A stretch of DNA of 64,000 nucleotides from the NCBI RefSeq assembly GCF_014697625.1, contig NZ_JACJSG010000047.1:1-64000 (forward strand), written 5' to 3'. This stretch comes from Anabaena azotica FACHB-119. GTDB lineage: Bacteria; Cyanobacteriota; Cyanobacteriia; Cyanobacteriales; Nostocaceae. The notes beneath the pieces are model-generated. The model ran no database searches, was not told the origin of the DNA, and saw nothing but the letters and a program-made list of their open reading frames with translations. Made by a program: the position numbers and the translations under genes. This document shows, piece by piece, positions 43,874-53,277 of this stretch. Every line of letters starts with the position of its first letter. The stretch's first letter is position 1.

Positions 43874-44800
43874 ATGAATACACCAATCACCCTCATCATT
43901 TTTAAACGTCCCCAAACCACAGAAAAAGTTTTTCAACTGATTCGCCAAGCCCAACCGAAACAACTTTTTGTCATCGCCGATGGCCCTAGACATGACCGCG
44001 CAGATGAGGCAGAAAAATGCCAAGCCACCAGAGAAATTATTGAGAGAGTTGACTGGGACTGCGAAGTTATCAAGAATTACTCAGATGTTAACTTAGGCTG
44101 TGCAGTCAGAGTATCTAGCGGTTTAGATTGGGTCTTTAGTCATGTAGAACAGACAATTATTTTAGAGGATGATTGTATCCCCCATCCCAGCTTCTTTAGA
44201 TTCTGTGAGGAACTACTAGAAAAATATCAAAATGATACGAGAATAGCTAGCATTTCCGCTCAAAACATCCAGCCTCAACATAAACAAACAAATTATAGCT
44301 ATTACTTCTCCCGTTATAGCCACTGCTGGGGTTGGGCTACATGGAGACGTGCTTGGCAACATTATGATTTATATATGAAACTCTGGAAACAAGTCCAAGC
44401 CGAAAATCTTTTAAATGACATTCTCATCGACCCCAAAGCAGTCAGTTATTGGCAGAGAAAACTGCAAACTATCTACGATAATCCTACAGGTATCACCTGG
44501 GATTATCAATGGACTTTTGCTTGTTGGATGCAGGGAAGTTTAAGCATTACACCCAAAGTAAACTTAGTTTCCAATGTCGGCGTTGGTGCAGATTCTACTC
44601 ATTTTGCTTCTAACCAAGAATTTTCCTTTATTAATGTCCCAACCCAAGCAATGGAATTTCCCCTCCAGCATCCACCATATATTGTTCGTAACGTAGAAGC
44701 AGACATTTTCACCCAAAAAACCGTATATCAAGCAAAAATCATTGATGTGTTCAAGGAGAAAGTAAAAAAAAGATGGGACTATTCAAAACTAAAAAAATAA
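43874..44800 (+). CDS. Glycosyltransferase family 2 (HlpA-like)
   Basis: I start at the ATG at 43874, four bases after the flippase stop (MNTPITLIIFKRPQTTEKVF). A longer frame begins 132 bp upstream inside the flippase gene but lacks similarity there. The 308-residue product has QLFVIADGPRHDRADEAEKC, the metal-binding TIILEDDCIPHPSFFRF and SRYSHCWGWATWRRAWQHYD, typical of the GT2 group that includes proteins annotated as haemolytic protein HlpA-like. It is a probable sugar transferase of the exopolysaccharide operon. Confidence 0.85.
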   Translation: MNTPITLIIFKRPQTTEKVFQLIRQAQPKQLFVIADGPRHDRADEAEKCQATREIIERVDWDCEVIKNYSDVNLGCAVRVSSGLDWVFSHVEQTIILEDDCIPHPSFFRFCEELLEKYQNDTRIASISAQNIQPQHKQTNYSYYFSRYSHCWGWATWRRAWQHYDLYMKLWKQVQAENLLNDILIDPKAVSYWQRKLQTIYDNPTGITWDYQWTFACWMQGSLSITPKVNLVSNVGVGADSTHFASNQEFSFINVPTQAMEFPLQHPPYIVRNVEADIFTQKTVYQAKIIDVFKEKVKKRWDYSKLKK

Positions 44801-44831
44801 CTCATGAATAATTACCAATGACTAACAACTA

Positions 44832-46097
44832 ATGAACACAAGAACACGCGAAATAATATTAACAATCTTCTTAATCTTAGCTTCTGCAGGAGTATTGACA
44901 ATCAAACCCGCACAGGAAATTTCCATGTCTCCCCTTGGAGGAGATAAAATAGATACCTTATTAAATATAATTTCATATTTAATCTTATTTTATTTCCTCC
45001 TTATCCATTGGAAAAAATTTCTGTACGTAATTACTAAAAACCCCTTACAATTTTTATTGTTAGGCATAGTTTTATTTTCTCTACTGTGGTCGGAAGACTT
45101 AAGCAACGCCCTTAACTATGTTAGAGGCATCATCAGAATATACTTGATTGCTACATATCTAGCCATACGCTATACCCTGAAAGAACAAATGAGATTTATG
45201 GCTTTAGCTTTAGGCTTAGGCGCATCATTATCTCTGTTCTTTTCCAGATTCATGGGCGGTTATATTCACGTAGCGCCAGAATTGGCGGGAATGTGGTCGG
45301 GAATTTATGGGCATAAAAATGAATTAGGTTATATGATGGCTTGGAGTACAGGAGTGTTTCTACATCTGGGTCTTAGTATTAATCGATATCGTTGGTTGAT
45401 GTGGATATTATGTGGTGTATCTTTATGCCTAATTATTTTTTCCCGCTCCACCACATCCTTAGCGATTGTATTAACAATGGTCTTACTTTTACCTTTTTAT
45501 AACTTCTTGAAAAAGACCAACTATAAACTACAAGTAATGATGATGAGTTTAGGGTTGATGTTACTCATCTGTTTTTCTCTTGTATTGATGAGTCATATCG
45601 AAACTTTAGTTGGTACTTCTGGTAAAGACTTGACCTTGAATGGACGTTCTGACTTGTGGGCAGGAGTAATTTCTAAGGTTTGGGAAAGACCTTGGTTTGG
45701 TTATGGATATTATGGCTTTTGGAATAGTCCTAACGCATCTAACCTCAGAGCTACTTATGAATGGGCGAGTAATTCCCATAATGGATTTCTAGATTTACTG
45801 TTAGATTTAGGTTTCTTTGGTTTTATCGTTTTTGCTGTTGGTTTCATGAGATGTTTCTTCATGGCGTTAAGTCGCATTACTTCCATCGGCAAAAAACCGG
45901 AAGATTACTGGCCTGTGCAGATGCTCATACTTATTGTCATTGTCAATTTTACAGAAGCGAGATTGTTAACTCCCAGTTGGAATTGGTTGATGTATGTCAC
46001 AACTGCCTTAAGTCTAACTGTTGAGTATCAACGAAATCGCCAAGTTAGCACCGATAAATTAACTTTAATCACAGTTCAAAATACTTTTAGTAATTAA
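44832..46097 (+). CDS. O-antigen ligase / Wzy-type polymerase
   Basis: This 421-residue membrane protein with about 11 helices has the Wzy_C pattern: a large periplasmic loop with ATYEWASNSHNGFLDLLLDL and the preceding KDLTLNGRSDLWAGVISKVW, RPWFGYGYYGFW. These GRxxxW and SHNxxLxxLxxxG motifs are the hallmark of the O-antigen ligase/polymerase family. In a Wzx/Wzy locus it most likely polymerises repeat units at the periplasmic face. It ends one base before the next gene. Confidence 0.9.
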   Translation: MNTRTREIILTIFLILASAGVLTIKPAQEISMSPLGGDKIDTLLNIISYLILFYFLLIHWKKFLYVITKNPLQFLLLGIVLFSLLWSEDLSNALNYVRGIIRIYLIATYLAIRYTLKEQMRFMALALGLGASLSLFFSRFMGGYIHVAPELAGMWSGIYGHKNELGYMMAWSTGVFLHLGLSINRYRWLMWILCGVSLCLIIFSRSTTSLAIVLTMVLLLPFYNFLKKTNYKLQVMMMSLGLMLLICFSLVLMSHIETLVGTSGKDLTLNGRSDLWAGVISKVWERPWFGYGYYGFWNSPNASNLRATYEWASNSHNGFLDLLLDLGFFGFIVFAVGFMRCFFMALSRITSIGKKPEDYWPVQMLILIVIVNFTEARLLTPSWNWLMYVTTALSLTVEYQRNRQVSTDKLTLITVQNTFSN

Positions 46098-46098
46098 C

Positions 46099-47370
46099 AT
46101 GAAAATCTTACACGTGAGTACAAGTGATATTAGCGGTGGTGCAGCTAGGGCTACGTATCGCCTGCATGGAGGTTTACAGAATATGGGGCTAGATTCACAA
46201 ATGCTAGTCCAAGAAAAATCTAGCCATGATCAGACAGTCATAGCTCCAAGGATCAGATTATTTCAAGGTATTGCTAAAGCTAAGTTGACCTTTGAAGCTT
46301 TACCTTTAAAGTTGTATCGTCATCGGAAAAGTACACCATTTTTTCTGCAATGGCTACCAGATAGAATTGCGCCTCAAGTAGCAAAGATTAATCCAGATGT
46401 AATTAATTTGCACTGGGTTAGTGCTGCTTTTATGCAAATAGAAACCTTAGCGAAACTGAAGCAGCCATTAGTATGGACTCTCCATGATATGTGGGGGTTT
46501 ACGGGAGGATGTCACGTTACTGGAGGTTGCGATCGCTATCAATTATCCTGTGGAGCTTGTCCCCAACTGTATAGTAATACAGACAAAGATATATCACACT
46601 GGGTATGGCAACGTAAATCCAAAGCTTGGAAAAATTTAGATATTACTCTAGTCTCACCCAGCCATTGGTTAGCACAGTGCGCTCGTTCTAGTTCTTTATT
46701 TCAGGATAAACGCATCGAAGTCATTCCCCACGGTTTAGACACACAAAAATACCGACCTATCAATCAACATTTTGCACGGGAAATACATAACCTACCCCAA
46801 GATAAAAAGCTGATTCTCTTTGGTGCTATCCAAGCCACCAGCGATATCAATAAAGGCTTTCATCTATTGCAGCCTGCTCTACAACAATTAAGCAAAGCTG
46901 GTCAAAAAGACGACATAGAAGTCGTAATTTTTGGGGCAAACAAACCGGAAAATACACCTGATTTAGGCTTCCGAACCCATTATTTAGGATATTTAAACGA
47001 TGACATCTCACTAGCAACAGCCTATTCCGCCGCCGATGTCATGCTAGTACCTTCCCTGCAAGAGTCCTTTGGACAGACAGCCTCAGAAGCTCTAGCTTGT
47101 GGGACTCCAGTCGTAGCATTTAACGCCACTGGACTCAAAGATATTATCGACCATCAACAGAACGGCTATTTAGCTCAACCTTACGTAGTAGATGATTTTG
47201 CCACAGGAATTGCTTGGGTTCTAGAAAATGAACACAGACTACAAAAACTCTCATTCTATGCACGTGAAAAAGCAGAGAGAGAGTTCCCATTAGAACTACA
47301 AGCGCATCGTTATCACTCCTTATTTCAAGAAATCATCAATATACAAAATAACAGCTTACTCCATACTTAA
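46099..47370 (+). CDS. Glycosyltransferase family 4
   Basis: The 423-residue GT-B enzyme has the N-terminal MKILHVSTSDISGGAARATY (donor/acceptor loop GGAAR), a cysteine-rich middle FTGGCHVTGGCDRYQLSCGA and CPQLY typical of WcaC-like transferases, and the GT4 C-terminal signature PSLQESFGQTASEALACGTP. It is a probable exopolysaccharide repeat-unit transferase. It starts 1 bp after the wzy stop, so it is translationally coupled. Confidence 0.9.
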   Translation: MKILHVSTSDISGGAARATYRLHGGLQNMGLDSQMLVQEKSSHDQTVIAPRIRLFQGIAKAKLTFEALPLKLYRHRKSTPFFLQWLPDRIAPQVAKINPDVINLHWVSAAFMQIETLAKLKQPLVWTLHDMWGFTGGCHVTGGCDRYQLSCGACPQLYSNTDKDISHWVWQRKSKAWKNLDITLVSPSHWLAQCARSSSLFQDKRIEVIPHGLDTQKYRPINQHFAREIHNLPQDKKLILFGAIQATSDINKGFHLLQPALQQLSKAGQKDDIEVVIFGANKPENTPDLGFRTHYLGYLNDDISLATAYSAADVMLVPSLQESFGQTASEALACGTPVVAFNATGLKDIIDHQQNGYLAQPYVVDDFATGIAWVLENEHRLQKLSFYAREKAEREFPLELQAHRYHSLFQEIINIQNNSLLHT

Positions 47371-47451
47371 TCGTATAAATACAGCACTTTTAACCTACAT
47401 GAAACAGATGATTCTCGCCCTAACCTCTAACCTCTAACCTCTCTAAATTTT

Positions 47452-48468
47452 ATGACTATACCCTTAGCTTTTGTAATTTGTACTGAACCTGGTCGTTTAG
47501 AAGCTCAATCCCTGATGCTAGCAGAAAGTATTCGTAAATTCTGCGGTAATCTCAAAGATACACCAATCTATAGTTTTCATCCCAGAGTCGGTGCGCCGAT
47601 ATCCAAACAAACCCTAGAAGCCTTCGCCGCCTTACATGTCATCCACCAACAAATCCCCATAAATCAAGAATTTCATCAATATTATTTAGCCAATAAACCC
47701 CTAGTTTGTGCCTATGCAGAACAGAATATTGATGCCGAAATTTTAGTTTTTCTAGATAGTGATAAATGCTTCTTTGCTGAACCAACAGAGTTTTTATTAC
47801 CAGCAGGTTGTAATGTACGGATGCGTCCTGAATATGGTAAAGGAATAGGTTCTACAGGTTCACAAGACCCGCAAGAATGGTACTGGCGCAAGCTATATCA
47901 AATTTTTGGTGTTAAGCAGGAGTTATTTATTAACACACCAATTGGTAACAAAAAAATTAGAGCCTACTGGAACTCTGGGTTAATTGCTGTCAGAAGAAGT
48001 GCAGGTATCTTTACTGCTTGGAAACAAAACTTTGAGAAGGTAATGCACCTAAATATTACCCCGCCTCAAGGTATTTACTTTGTCGAACAATCAGTCTTAT
48101 CGATTACTTTATGTGCTTTGGCAGAAAATGTCGAACATTTTTCACCCAATTACAGTTATCCCCTACCTTTACATAACCGTCTATCCTCAGAATTAAGGGT
48201 AAAAGATTGGGAAGACATTACATCTATCCATTATTTCAACCTATTTTTTTACAAAGATTGGCATAGCCAAATTAAAAAAATGAAAAAATTAAATATTAAT
48301 TCCGAAAAATATCGATGGTTAGCTGAAGAAGTTACTAGACTCAACATGGCTCGAACATCAGTTTTACATCGATATATGTTAGCGATTAGGAAAATCGAGC
48401 AAAAACTTCAAAAAGTTAACATCAAAATTAATTTTAGTAGATTGATAGAAAAGACAGCTAAATTTTAA
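47452..48468 (+). CDS. Putative GT-A fold glycosyltransferase (GT8-like), 338 aa
   Basis: The N-terminus (PLAFVICTEPGRLEAQSLML) and the AEILVFLDSDKCFFAEPTEF segment with a DxD motif fit a nucleotide-diphospho-sugar transferase of GT8-like type. KIRAYWNSGLIAVRRSAGIF is the typical substrate-pocket segment. There is no clear membrane helix. The exact family is uncertain, but context within the polysaccharide locus supports a sugar transfer role. Confidence 0.72.
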   Translation: MTIPLAFVICTEPGRLEAQSLMLAESIRKFCGNLKDTPIYSFHPRVGAPISKQTLEAFAALHVIHQQIPINQEFHQYYLANKPLVCAYAEQNIDAEILVFLDSDKCFFAEPTEFLLPAGCNVRMRPEYGKGIGSTGSQDPQEWYWRKLYQIFGVKQELFINTPIGNKKIRAYWNSGLIAVRRSAGIFTAWKQNFEKVMHLNITPPQGIYFVEQSVLSITLCALAENVEHFSPNYSYPLPLHNRLSSELRVKDWEDITSIHYFNLFFYKDWHSQIKKMKKLNINSEKYRWLAEEVTRLNMARTSVLHRYMLAIRKIEQKLQKVNIKINFSRLIEKTAKF

Positions 48469-48536
48469 ACATTAATCTATTAAATAAACTAAAGTTTATT
48501 GTTTCTATTATCCCAAAATTACACGAGCCAACCGCC

Positions 48537-49412
48537 ATGCAAAAACCAACCATAGCCGTAATTATGACCTGTCATAACAGACGTAATACGACTCTCACCT
48601 GTTTACAAGCTTTATATCAACAGAAACATCATTTTGATGTTTACTTAACTGATGATGGCAGTAGCGACGGTACAGCCGAAGCTGTAAAAGCAAAATACCC
48701 ACAGGTAAACATCCTTCAAGGTAATGGCAACTTATTTTGGGTTGGGGGAATGCACCTTGCCTTTGGTAAAGCAATGCAAAATAATTATGACTACTATATG
48801 TGGTTAAATGATGACACATATCTAGAGCCGAATGCTTTAGATAAATTATTAGAGGTACATCAAAATTTAACAGCACAAGGTTATCCAGACTCAATTGTAG
48901 TTGGTTCAACTCAAGACCCAATTACAAAAAAAGCTACTTATGGAGGAGCAGTTAAGTCTCAAAAGTGGTACTCTAACAAATTTGAATTTTTAGAGCCAAC
49001 TTTAGAGGTGCAAAGATGTGATGCTATGTACGGTAATTGTGTGCTGATACCTCAAAGCGTTACTGCAAAAGTTGGCAATATAGATACAGCTTTTATTCAC
49101 AGTTTAGGAGATTTAGATTACGCCCTCAGAGCGCGGAAATTGGGTTGTCATGTATGGGTAGCACCAGGACATATAGGAACTTGCACTAAAAATTCTGTTC
49201 GCAATAGTTGGGTAGATCCAAACCTAAATATATTAGAACGATTGAAAAAAGTGTCGCACATTAAAGGATTTCCTATAAAACCTTGGGCTACATTTTGTAG
49301 CAGACACTCTGGAGCATTTTGGATATTCTACTTCTTCTTGCCTTATATCAGAGCCATCATTGGGTACAAGAACTTGGCAAACTCACCCACCTTTTCTGAA
49401 AGTGTTAGTTAA
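48537..49412 (+). CDS. Glycosyltransferase family 2 (rhamnosyltransferase-like)
   Basis: The 291-residue GT-A enzyme has VIMTCHNRRNTTLTCLQALY, HFDVYLTDDGSSDGTAEAVK, GNGNLFWVGGMHLAFGKAMQ and the DxD-type YYMWLNDDTYLEPNAL. The NGNLFWVGGM motif is found in WbbL/rhamnosyltransferase-like GT2 enzymes, so a rhamnose or similar deoxysugar is possible. It lies in the exopolysaccharide operon. Confidence 0.88.
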   Translation: MQKPTIAVIMTCHNRRNTTLTCLQALYQQKHHFDVYLTDDGSSDGTAEAVKAKYPQVNILQGNGNLFWVGGMHLAFGKAMQNNYDYYMWLNDDTYLEPNALDKLLEVHQNLTAQGYPDSIVVGSTQDPITKKATYGGAVKSQKWYSNKFEFLEPTLEVQRCDAMYGNCVLIPQSVTAKVGNIDTAFIHSLGDLDYALRARKLGCHVWVAPGHIGTCTKNSVRNSWVDPNLNILERLKKVSHIKGFPIKPWATFCSRHSGAFWIFYFFLPYIRAIIGYKNLANSPTFSESVS

Positions 49413-49545
49413 ACTAAACCTTTATCCTTTACTCTCAAAGGATTGCGTTTGTTAGTAAGGTTTTGGTAGCTCTAACTTATGCAGAATCAATTAGTCAATC
49501 AGATGACATTACCTTTCATAACAGCAAATCGAGAGTATTATTATT

Positions 49546-50691
49546 ATGGGCAAACGCTTATTAATTGTTTCGACACTTGATTCTCAGCAACCATTTGGTG
49601 CTTTTACCAGACCGTTTTATTTAGGGCAACATCTTACTGAATATTTTGATGTTTTTCAGTTAGGCTTAGATTGCTCATCTGTAGATTATGCTCCTTCTAT
49701 GTCAATTGGGCATAGAAGTTTGCAGTCATATATTAAAAATATTCAAAACTGTGTAGACGAGTTTGCTCCAGATATTGTCTATGCACAAGAAACACTACCT
49801 GGGTTAGCTGCTTTAATCGCATTAAACCTAAAAAGACGAAATAAGCCTTCTCTTGTTTTAGACTTCCATACATTTTCCGCCTATGAATATTGGCAACGCT
49901 TGTTTTCAGTAGCTAATCCTTTTCAAGAGTTGAGACAACTGATCAAGACATACATTGCACAAGGAATACTCATATTCTCTAACTGTCCAATTATTGCCGC
50001 AGGCGAATCAACACCTAAACTCATTTCTCAATGGTATGGTAAATCTCCACAAAATATTTATTGCGTTGGTAATGGTGTAGCAGAAGATTTACTAGTTGCC
50101 GAACCTCTTGTGGAACAAGACCCTTACCAAGCATTCAGACCATCTAAAATAGTAGTTGTCATTGCACCTAAAACTTTTCAATTCCCTACTAACGATATGT
50201 CTGTAGACATGACTATTCAGGTCGCCAAACACCTGGAAAGTCATCAAGAAAAAGTACATTTTATTGTCATTGGTAGGGATACTCAAGATATTGCTGAACC
50301 ACTTCCTAGTAATATCTCTTTTTTGGGTTTCCTATCTAAACGCGAAGATTTTGTTACCCATCTTCAATATGCAGATATTGCTCTCCTCCCATTTTCAAAA
50401 CAAGCTGTGGCAGGTGGCGCTCGCAATAAAGCCTTAGATTATTTTGCTACTAAAAAGTTAGTTGTTTCAACTCCAGAGGGCTTACGAGGCTTAGAGGAGT
50501 TTCGTCACTTGGAACATCTTTTAGTTACAGGATACTCCAGTGAAGAAGTTGCTAATACGGTGTTGGAAGCAGCGACCAACATTGATAAATATCAATCGCT
50601 GGTCGATACAGCGTATTCCTTAATTACAGAAAAATATTCTTGGGATGCTCAAGCAAAAAATATTGCAAAAATCTTGATCAAGGCTACTTAA
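49546..50691 (+). CDS. Glycosyltransferase, GT4-like, 381 aa
   Basis: The GT-B protein starts MGKRLLIVSTLDSQQPFGAF and has a Rossmann-type C-terminal half with VVVIAPKTFQFPTNDMSVDM, VHFIVIGRD and ADIALLPFSKQAVAGGARNK, followed by ALDYFATKKLVVSTPEGLRG. The conserved glutamate of classic GT4 (EALACG) is replaced by ALDYFATKK, so it is a divergent member. A 133-bp gap separates it from the preceding GT2 gene. Confidence 0.8.
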   Translation: MGKRLLIVSTLDSQQPFGAFTRPFYLGQHLTEYFDVFQLGLDCSSVDYAPSMSIGHRSLQSYIKNIQNCVDEFAPDIVYAQETLPGLAALIALNLKRRNKPSLVLDFHTFSAYEYWQRLFSVANPFQELRQLIKTYIAQGILIFSNCPIIAAGESTPKLISQWYGKSPQNIYCVGNGVAEDLLVAEPLVEQDPYQAFRPSKIVVVIAPKTFQFPTNDMSVDMTIQVAKHLESHQEKVHFIVIGRDTQDIAEPLPSNISFLGFLSKREDFVTHLQYADIALLPFSKQAVAGGARNKALDYFATKKLVVSTPEGLRGLEEFRHLEHLLVTGYSSEEVANTVLEAATNIDKYQSLVDTAYSLITEKYSWDAQAKNIAKILIKAT

Positions 50692-50733
50692 CTATAATGT
50701 CAAATTTTCTATTTACAAAATAGTTATGAATTT

Positions 50734-51507
50734 ATGAGTAAACAATCTTCTTACAAACTTCTTGGCGTTCAAGTCGATGCTCTTTCTATCCCTGAGTTAA
50801 ATGGTTTAATTGCAGCATCTATTCAACAACATCAGAAATGGATTATTGCTAATCACAATTTACATAGCCTTTATCTGTTCCACAATGATCCAAAAATGAG
50901 GGATTTTTATGCGAAGGCAGAATATACTCACATCGATAGTATGCCGATAGTATTTATTGGCAAACTCTTAGGCTATCCCATCAAACGAGAACAGAGAGTT
51001 ACTTATGCTGATTGGGTATGGCCACTGATGGCGGAAGCTACTATCCAAAGTTGGCGCATCTTCTATTTAGGCTCTAAACCAGGAGTAGTTGAGCGAGGAG
51101 CGAGCATTTTGCGTCAGCAATTTCCAGGTTTACAGATTGCTTGTAAGCATGGCTACTTTAATATGAATCCAGATAGTCCCGAAAATCAGGCCACTATAGA
51201 AGCTATCAATGCTTACAAGCCTCATATCTTAATGGTTGGTATGGGAATGCCGCGTCAAGAGCATTGGATAGCAAAAAATCTGGAAAGTATCAATACAAAC
51301 GCTATTCTCACCAGTGGAGCCTGCATTGACTATGTGGCTGGAGCCATACCTACCCCCCCTCGTTGGATGGGAAGAATGGGGTTGGAATGGTTGTATCGAT
51401 TGTTTAGTGAACCGAAAAGGCTGTGGCGGCGTTATTTACTTGAGCCTTGGTTCTTAGGAATATTATTCTTACGAGAAATTCTTATTTTGCCAAGTCAATC
51501 AAAGTAA
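50734..51507 (+). CDS. WecG/TagA/CpsF family glycosyltransferase (GT26)
   Basis: The 257-residue protein has the family hallmarks YKLLGVQVDALSIPELNGLI, ANHNLHSLYLFHNDPKMRDF, SMPIVFIGKLLGYPIKREQR, WRIFYLGSKPGVVERGASIL, ILMVGMGMPRQEHWIAKNL and GACIDYVAGAIPTPPRWMGR. GT26 enzymes transfer sugars such as N-acetylmannosaminuronate to undecaprenyl-linked acceptors, usually the second sugar after the initiating transferase. It lies just before the initiating sugar-transferase gene, which agrees with that role. Confidence 0.93.
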   Translation: MSKQSSYKLLGVQVDALSIPELNGLIAASIQQHQKWIIANHNLHSLYLFHNDPKMRDFYAKAEYTHIDSMPIVFIGKLLGYPIKREQRVTYADWVWPLMAEATIQSWRIFYLGSKPGVVERGASILRQQFPGLQIACKHGYFNMNPDSPENQATIEAINAYKPHILMVGMGMPRQEHWIAKNLESINTNAILTSGACIDYVAGAIPTPPRWMGRMGLEWLYRLFSEPKRLWRRYLLEPWFLGILFLREILILPSQSK

Positions 51508-51616
51508 ATGTTTCTTTTGTGTTTTTTAAGTTAATAACTTGTGTAAAACACAATATCACCCAGATCAATCGATTATTTAATGAAAATTCAATTAGATTAC
51601 CAAGGGTTAAACATTC

Positions 51617-53047
51617 ATGCTATCCAGCAATATTTCATTAGGAAATTTAAAACCTGATTTGCGTTCAGCGAGAACTCCCAGAGTGCAGCGAGGATTATTT
51701 ATCCGCCTTATGCGTATAGTAATACTTGTGTCGCTAGACGCAGCATCTATCAGCCTGGCATGGGTTTTATCTGGTTTGTCTGGGACAAACTTAGATATTT
51801 GGACTGCTAAGACATTATCGTTTTTGCTGTTAAATTTGGGCTTGACATTAGCAATATTCCAAACAACTGGACTTTATGATGCTGGTGTTCATCGCCGTAA
51901 TTATTGGGGTGTTATCAAAGGTATTTCTTTGTCAAGTATACTTTTGTTTTTCATCAACTTTATCTACACAGAGAACAGGCATTTTGCATATACCAAATAT
52001 TTAGCATATTGGTTGCTTGCTCTTGTCTTTATCTGTGGATATCGTTATTTATTTAATTTCATTACTAATTTTTTTCGCGTCAAAGGAGCAATACGCCATC
52101 GAATTTTTATTATTGCTGATGAGGAAGACAGAGAAGAATACTATATAAAGCTACTAGAAAGAGAAAATTATTTTTCTATTCAAGACTATGCAGATGCTCG
52201 ATGCCTAGACTTGGCAAATAGAGAGATGACTTTTGAATATCTTCGGAAGAAGAATATAGACCAAGTTTTCATCTCTTGGAATAGTATCAAAAACCGTTTA
52301 TTCCTGTGTTGGCATTTTTATAATGCGGGCATTACTGTGCGTATGCTACCAACAATAGGGGAATTTTCTCTACCTAAATCTACATTCGACATGATAGGAG
52401 AAGTGTTTTTCCCAACCATTCCCGCACCAATTATTGTCGGTGGTGATTTTTGGATGAAACGCTGTTTCGACCTCTGTTTTTCTTTCACTCTCATTATTTT
52501 GTTATCACCTCTATATCTGTTAATTGCTATCGTCGTTAAATTAGATTCTCCTGGCCCAATCTTTTTTAGGCAGAAACGTGTTGGCTTACATGGGAAAGCA
52601 TTTGAAATTTGGAAATTTCGGACGATGGTGACAAATGCAGAAAAAATTCAAGCTTCATTGGAAGCTAAAAATGAAATTAAAGATGGAGTGTTGTTCAAAA
52701 TTAAAGATGACCCGCGAATTACCAAAGTGGGTAAGTTCTTACGCCGTTACAGTTTAGATGAGTTGCCACAACTTTTCAATGTTTTTCTAGGCGAAATGAG
52801 TCTTGTCGGGCCTCGTCCTTTACCTCTACGTGATGTTGAGAAGTTTAAAACACGTCATTTCATTCGTCAGGAAGTTTTACCTGGAATCACTGGGTTATGG
52901 CAAGTTTCTGGACGTTCTAATATTGATAACTTTGAAGACGCATTCAAGTTAGATATGGATTACATTGAGAATTGGTCACTCTGGCTGGACTTGCGGATTT
53001 TGCTCCAAACTTTTCAGGTTGTGGTGCAGAAAACAGGAGCGCATTGA
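51617..53047 (+). CDS. Initiating undecaprenyl-phosphate sugar phosphotransferase (WcaJ/WbaP type)
   Basis: The 476-residue protein has four or five N-terminal membrane helices (about 30-150), a CoA-binding-like Rossmann middle (RHRIFIIADEEDREEYYIKL), and the C-terminal bacterial sugar transferase domain: KRCFDLCFSFTLIILLSPLY, DSPGPIFFRQKRVGLHGKAF, KFRTMVTNAE, SLDELPQLFNVFLGEMSLVG, PRPLP and PGITGLWQVSGRS. It moves hexose-1-phosphate (often glucose or galactose) onto undecaprenyl phosphate, the first step of repeat-unit synthesis. It is the last plus-strand gene of the locus. Confidence 0.94.
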   Translation: MLSSNISLGNLKPDLRSARTPRVQRGLFIRLMRIVILVSLDAASISLAWVLSGLSGTNLDIWTAKTLSFLLLNLGLTLAIFQTTGLYDAGVHRRNYWGVIKGISLSSILLFFINFIYTENRHFAYTKYLAYWLLALVFICGYRYLFNFITNFFRVKGAIRHRIFIIADEEDREEYYIKLLERENYFSIQDYADARCLDLANREMTFEYLRKKNIDQVFISWNSIKNRLFLCWHFYNAGITVRMLPTIGEFSLPKSTFDMIGEVFFPTIPAPIIVGGDFWMKRCFDLCFSFTLIILLSPLYLLIAIVVKLDSPGPIFFRQKRVGLHGKAFEIWKFRTMVTNAEKIQASLEAKNEIKDGVLFKIKDDPRITKVGKFLRRYSLDELPQLFNVFLGEMSLVGPRPLPLRDVEKFKTRHFIRQEVLPGITGLWQVSGRSNIDNFEDAFKLDMDYIENWSLWLDLRILLQTFQVVVQKTGAH

Positions 53048-53113
53048 TTTTAGGTAGGAGGGAATAGAACACAAGTAAGAATAATGAAAGTCTAGTTTTC
53101 ATAGGTTTTGAAA

Positions 53114-53140
53114 AACCTCTCTCCGAAATGGAGAGAGGTT
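53114..53140. terminator. Bidirectional-looking terminator between converging genes
   Basis: AACCTCTCTCC and GGAGAGAGGTT form a perfect 11-bp stem with a GAAAT loop. On the minus strand it is followed by TTTTTC, serving the GH10 gene. It could also end the polysaccharide operon from the other side. Confidence 0.65.
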
Positions 53141-53277
53141 CTAAATTTGCTTCCTTCTTTGGTAGGAAAGAGGGTTAAATTTTTCCATATTAGGGAAAAA
53201 GTTAGGTAGTGCTTGGAAATTCTTAGTTACGTAGGGTAGGCATTTCCCAATCCTCAGCCCTTTCTGGAAAGGTTATT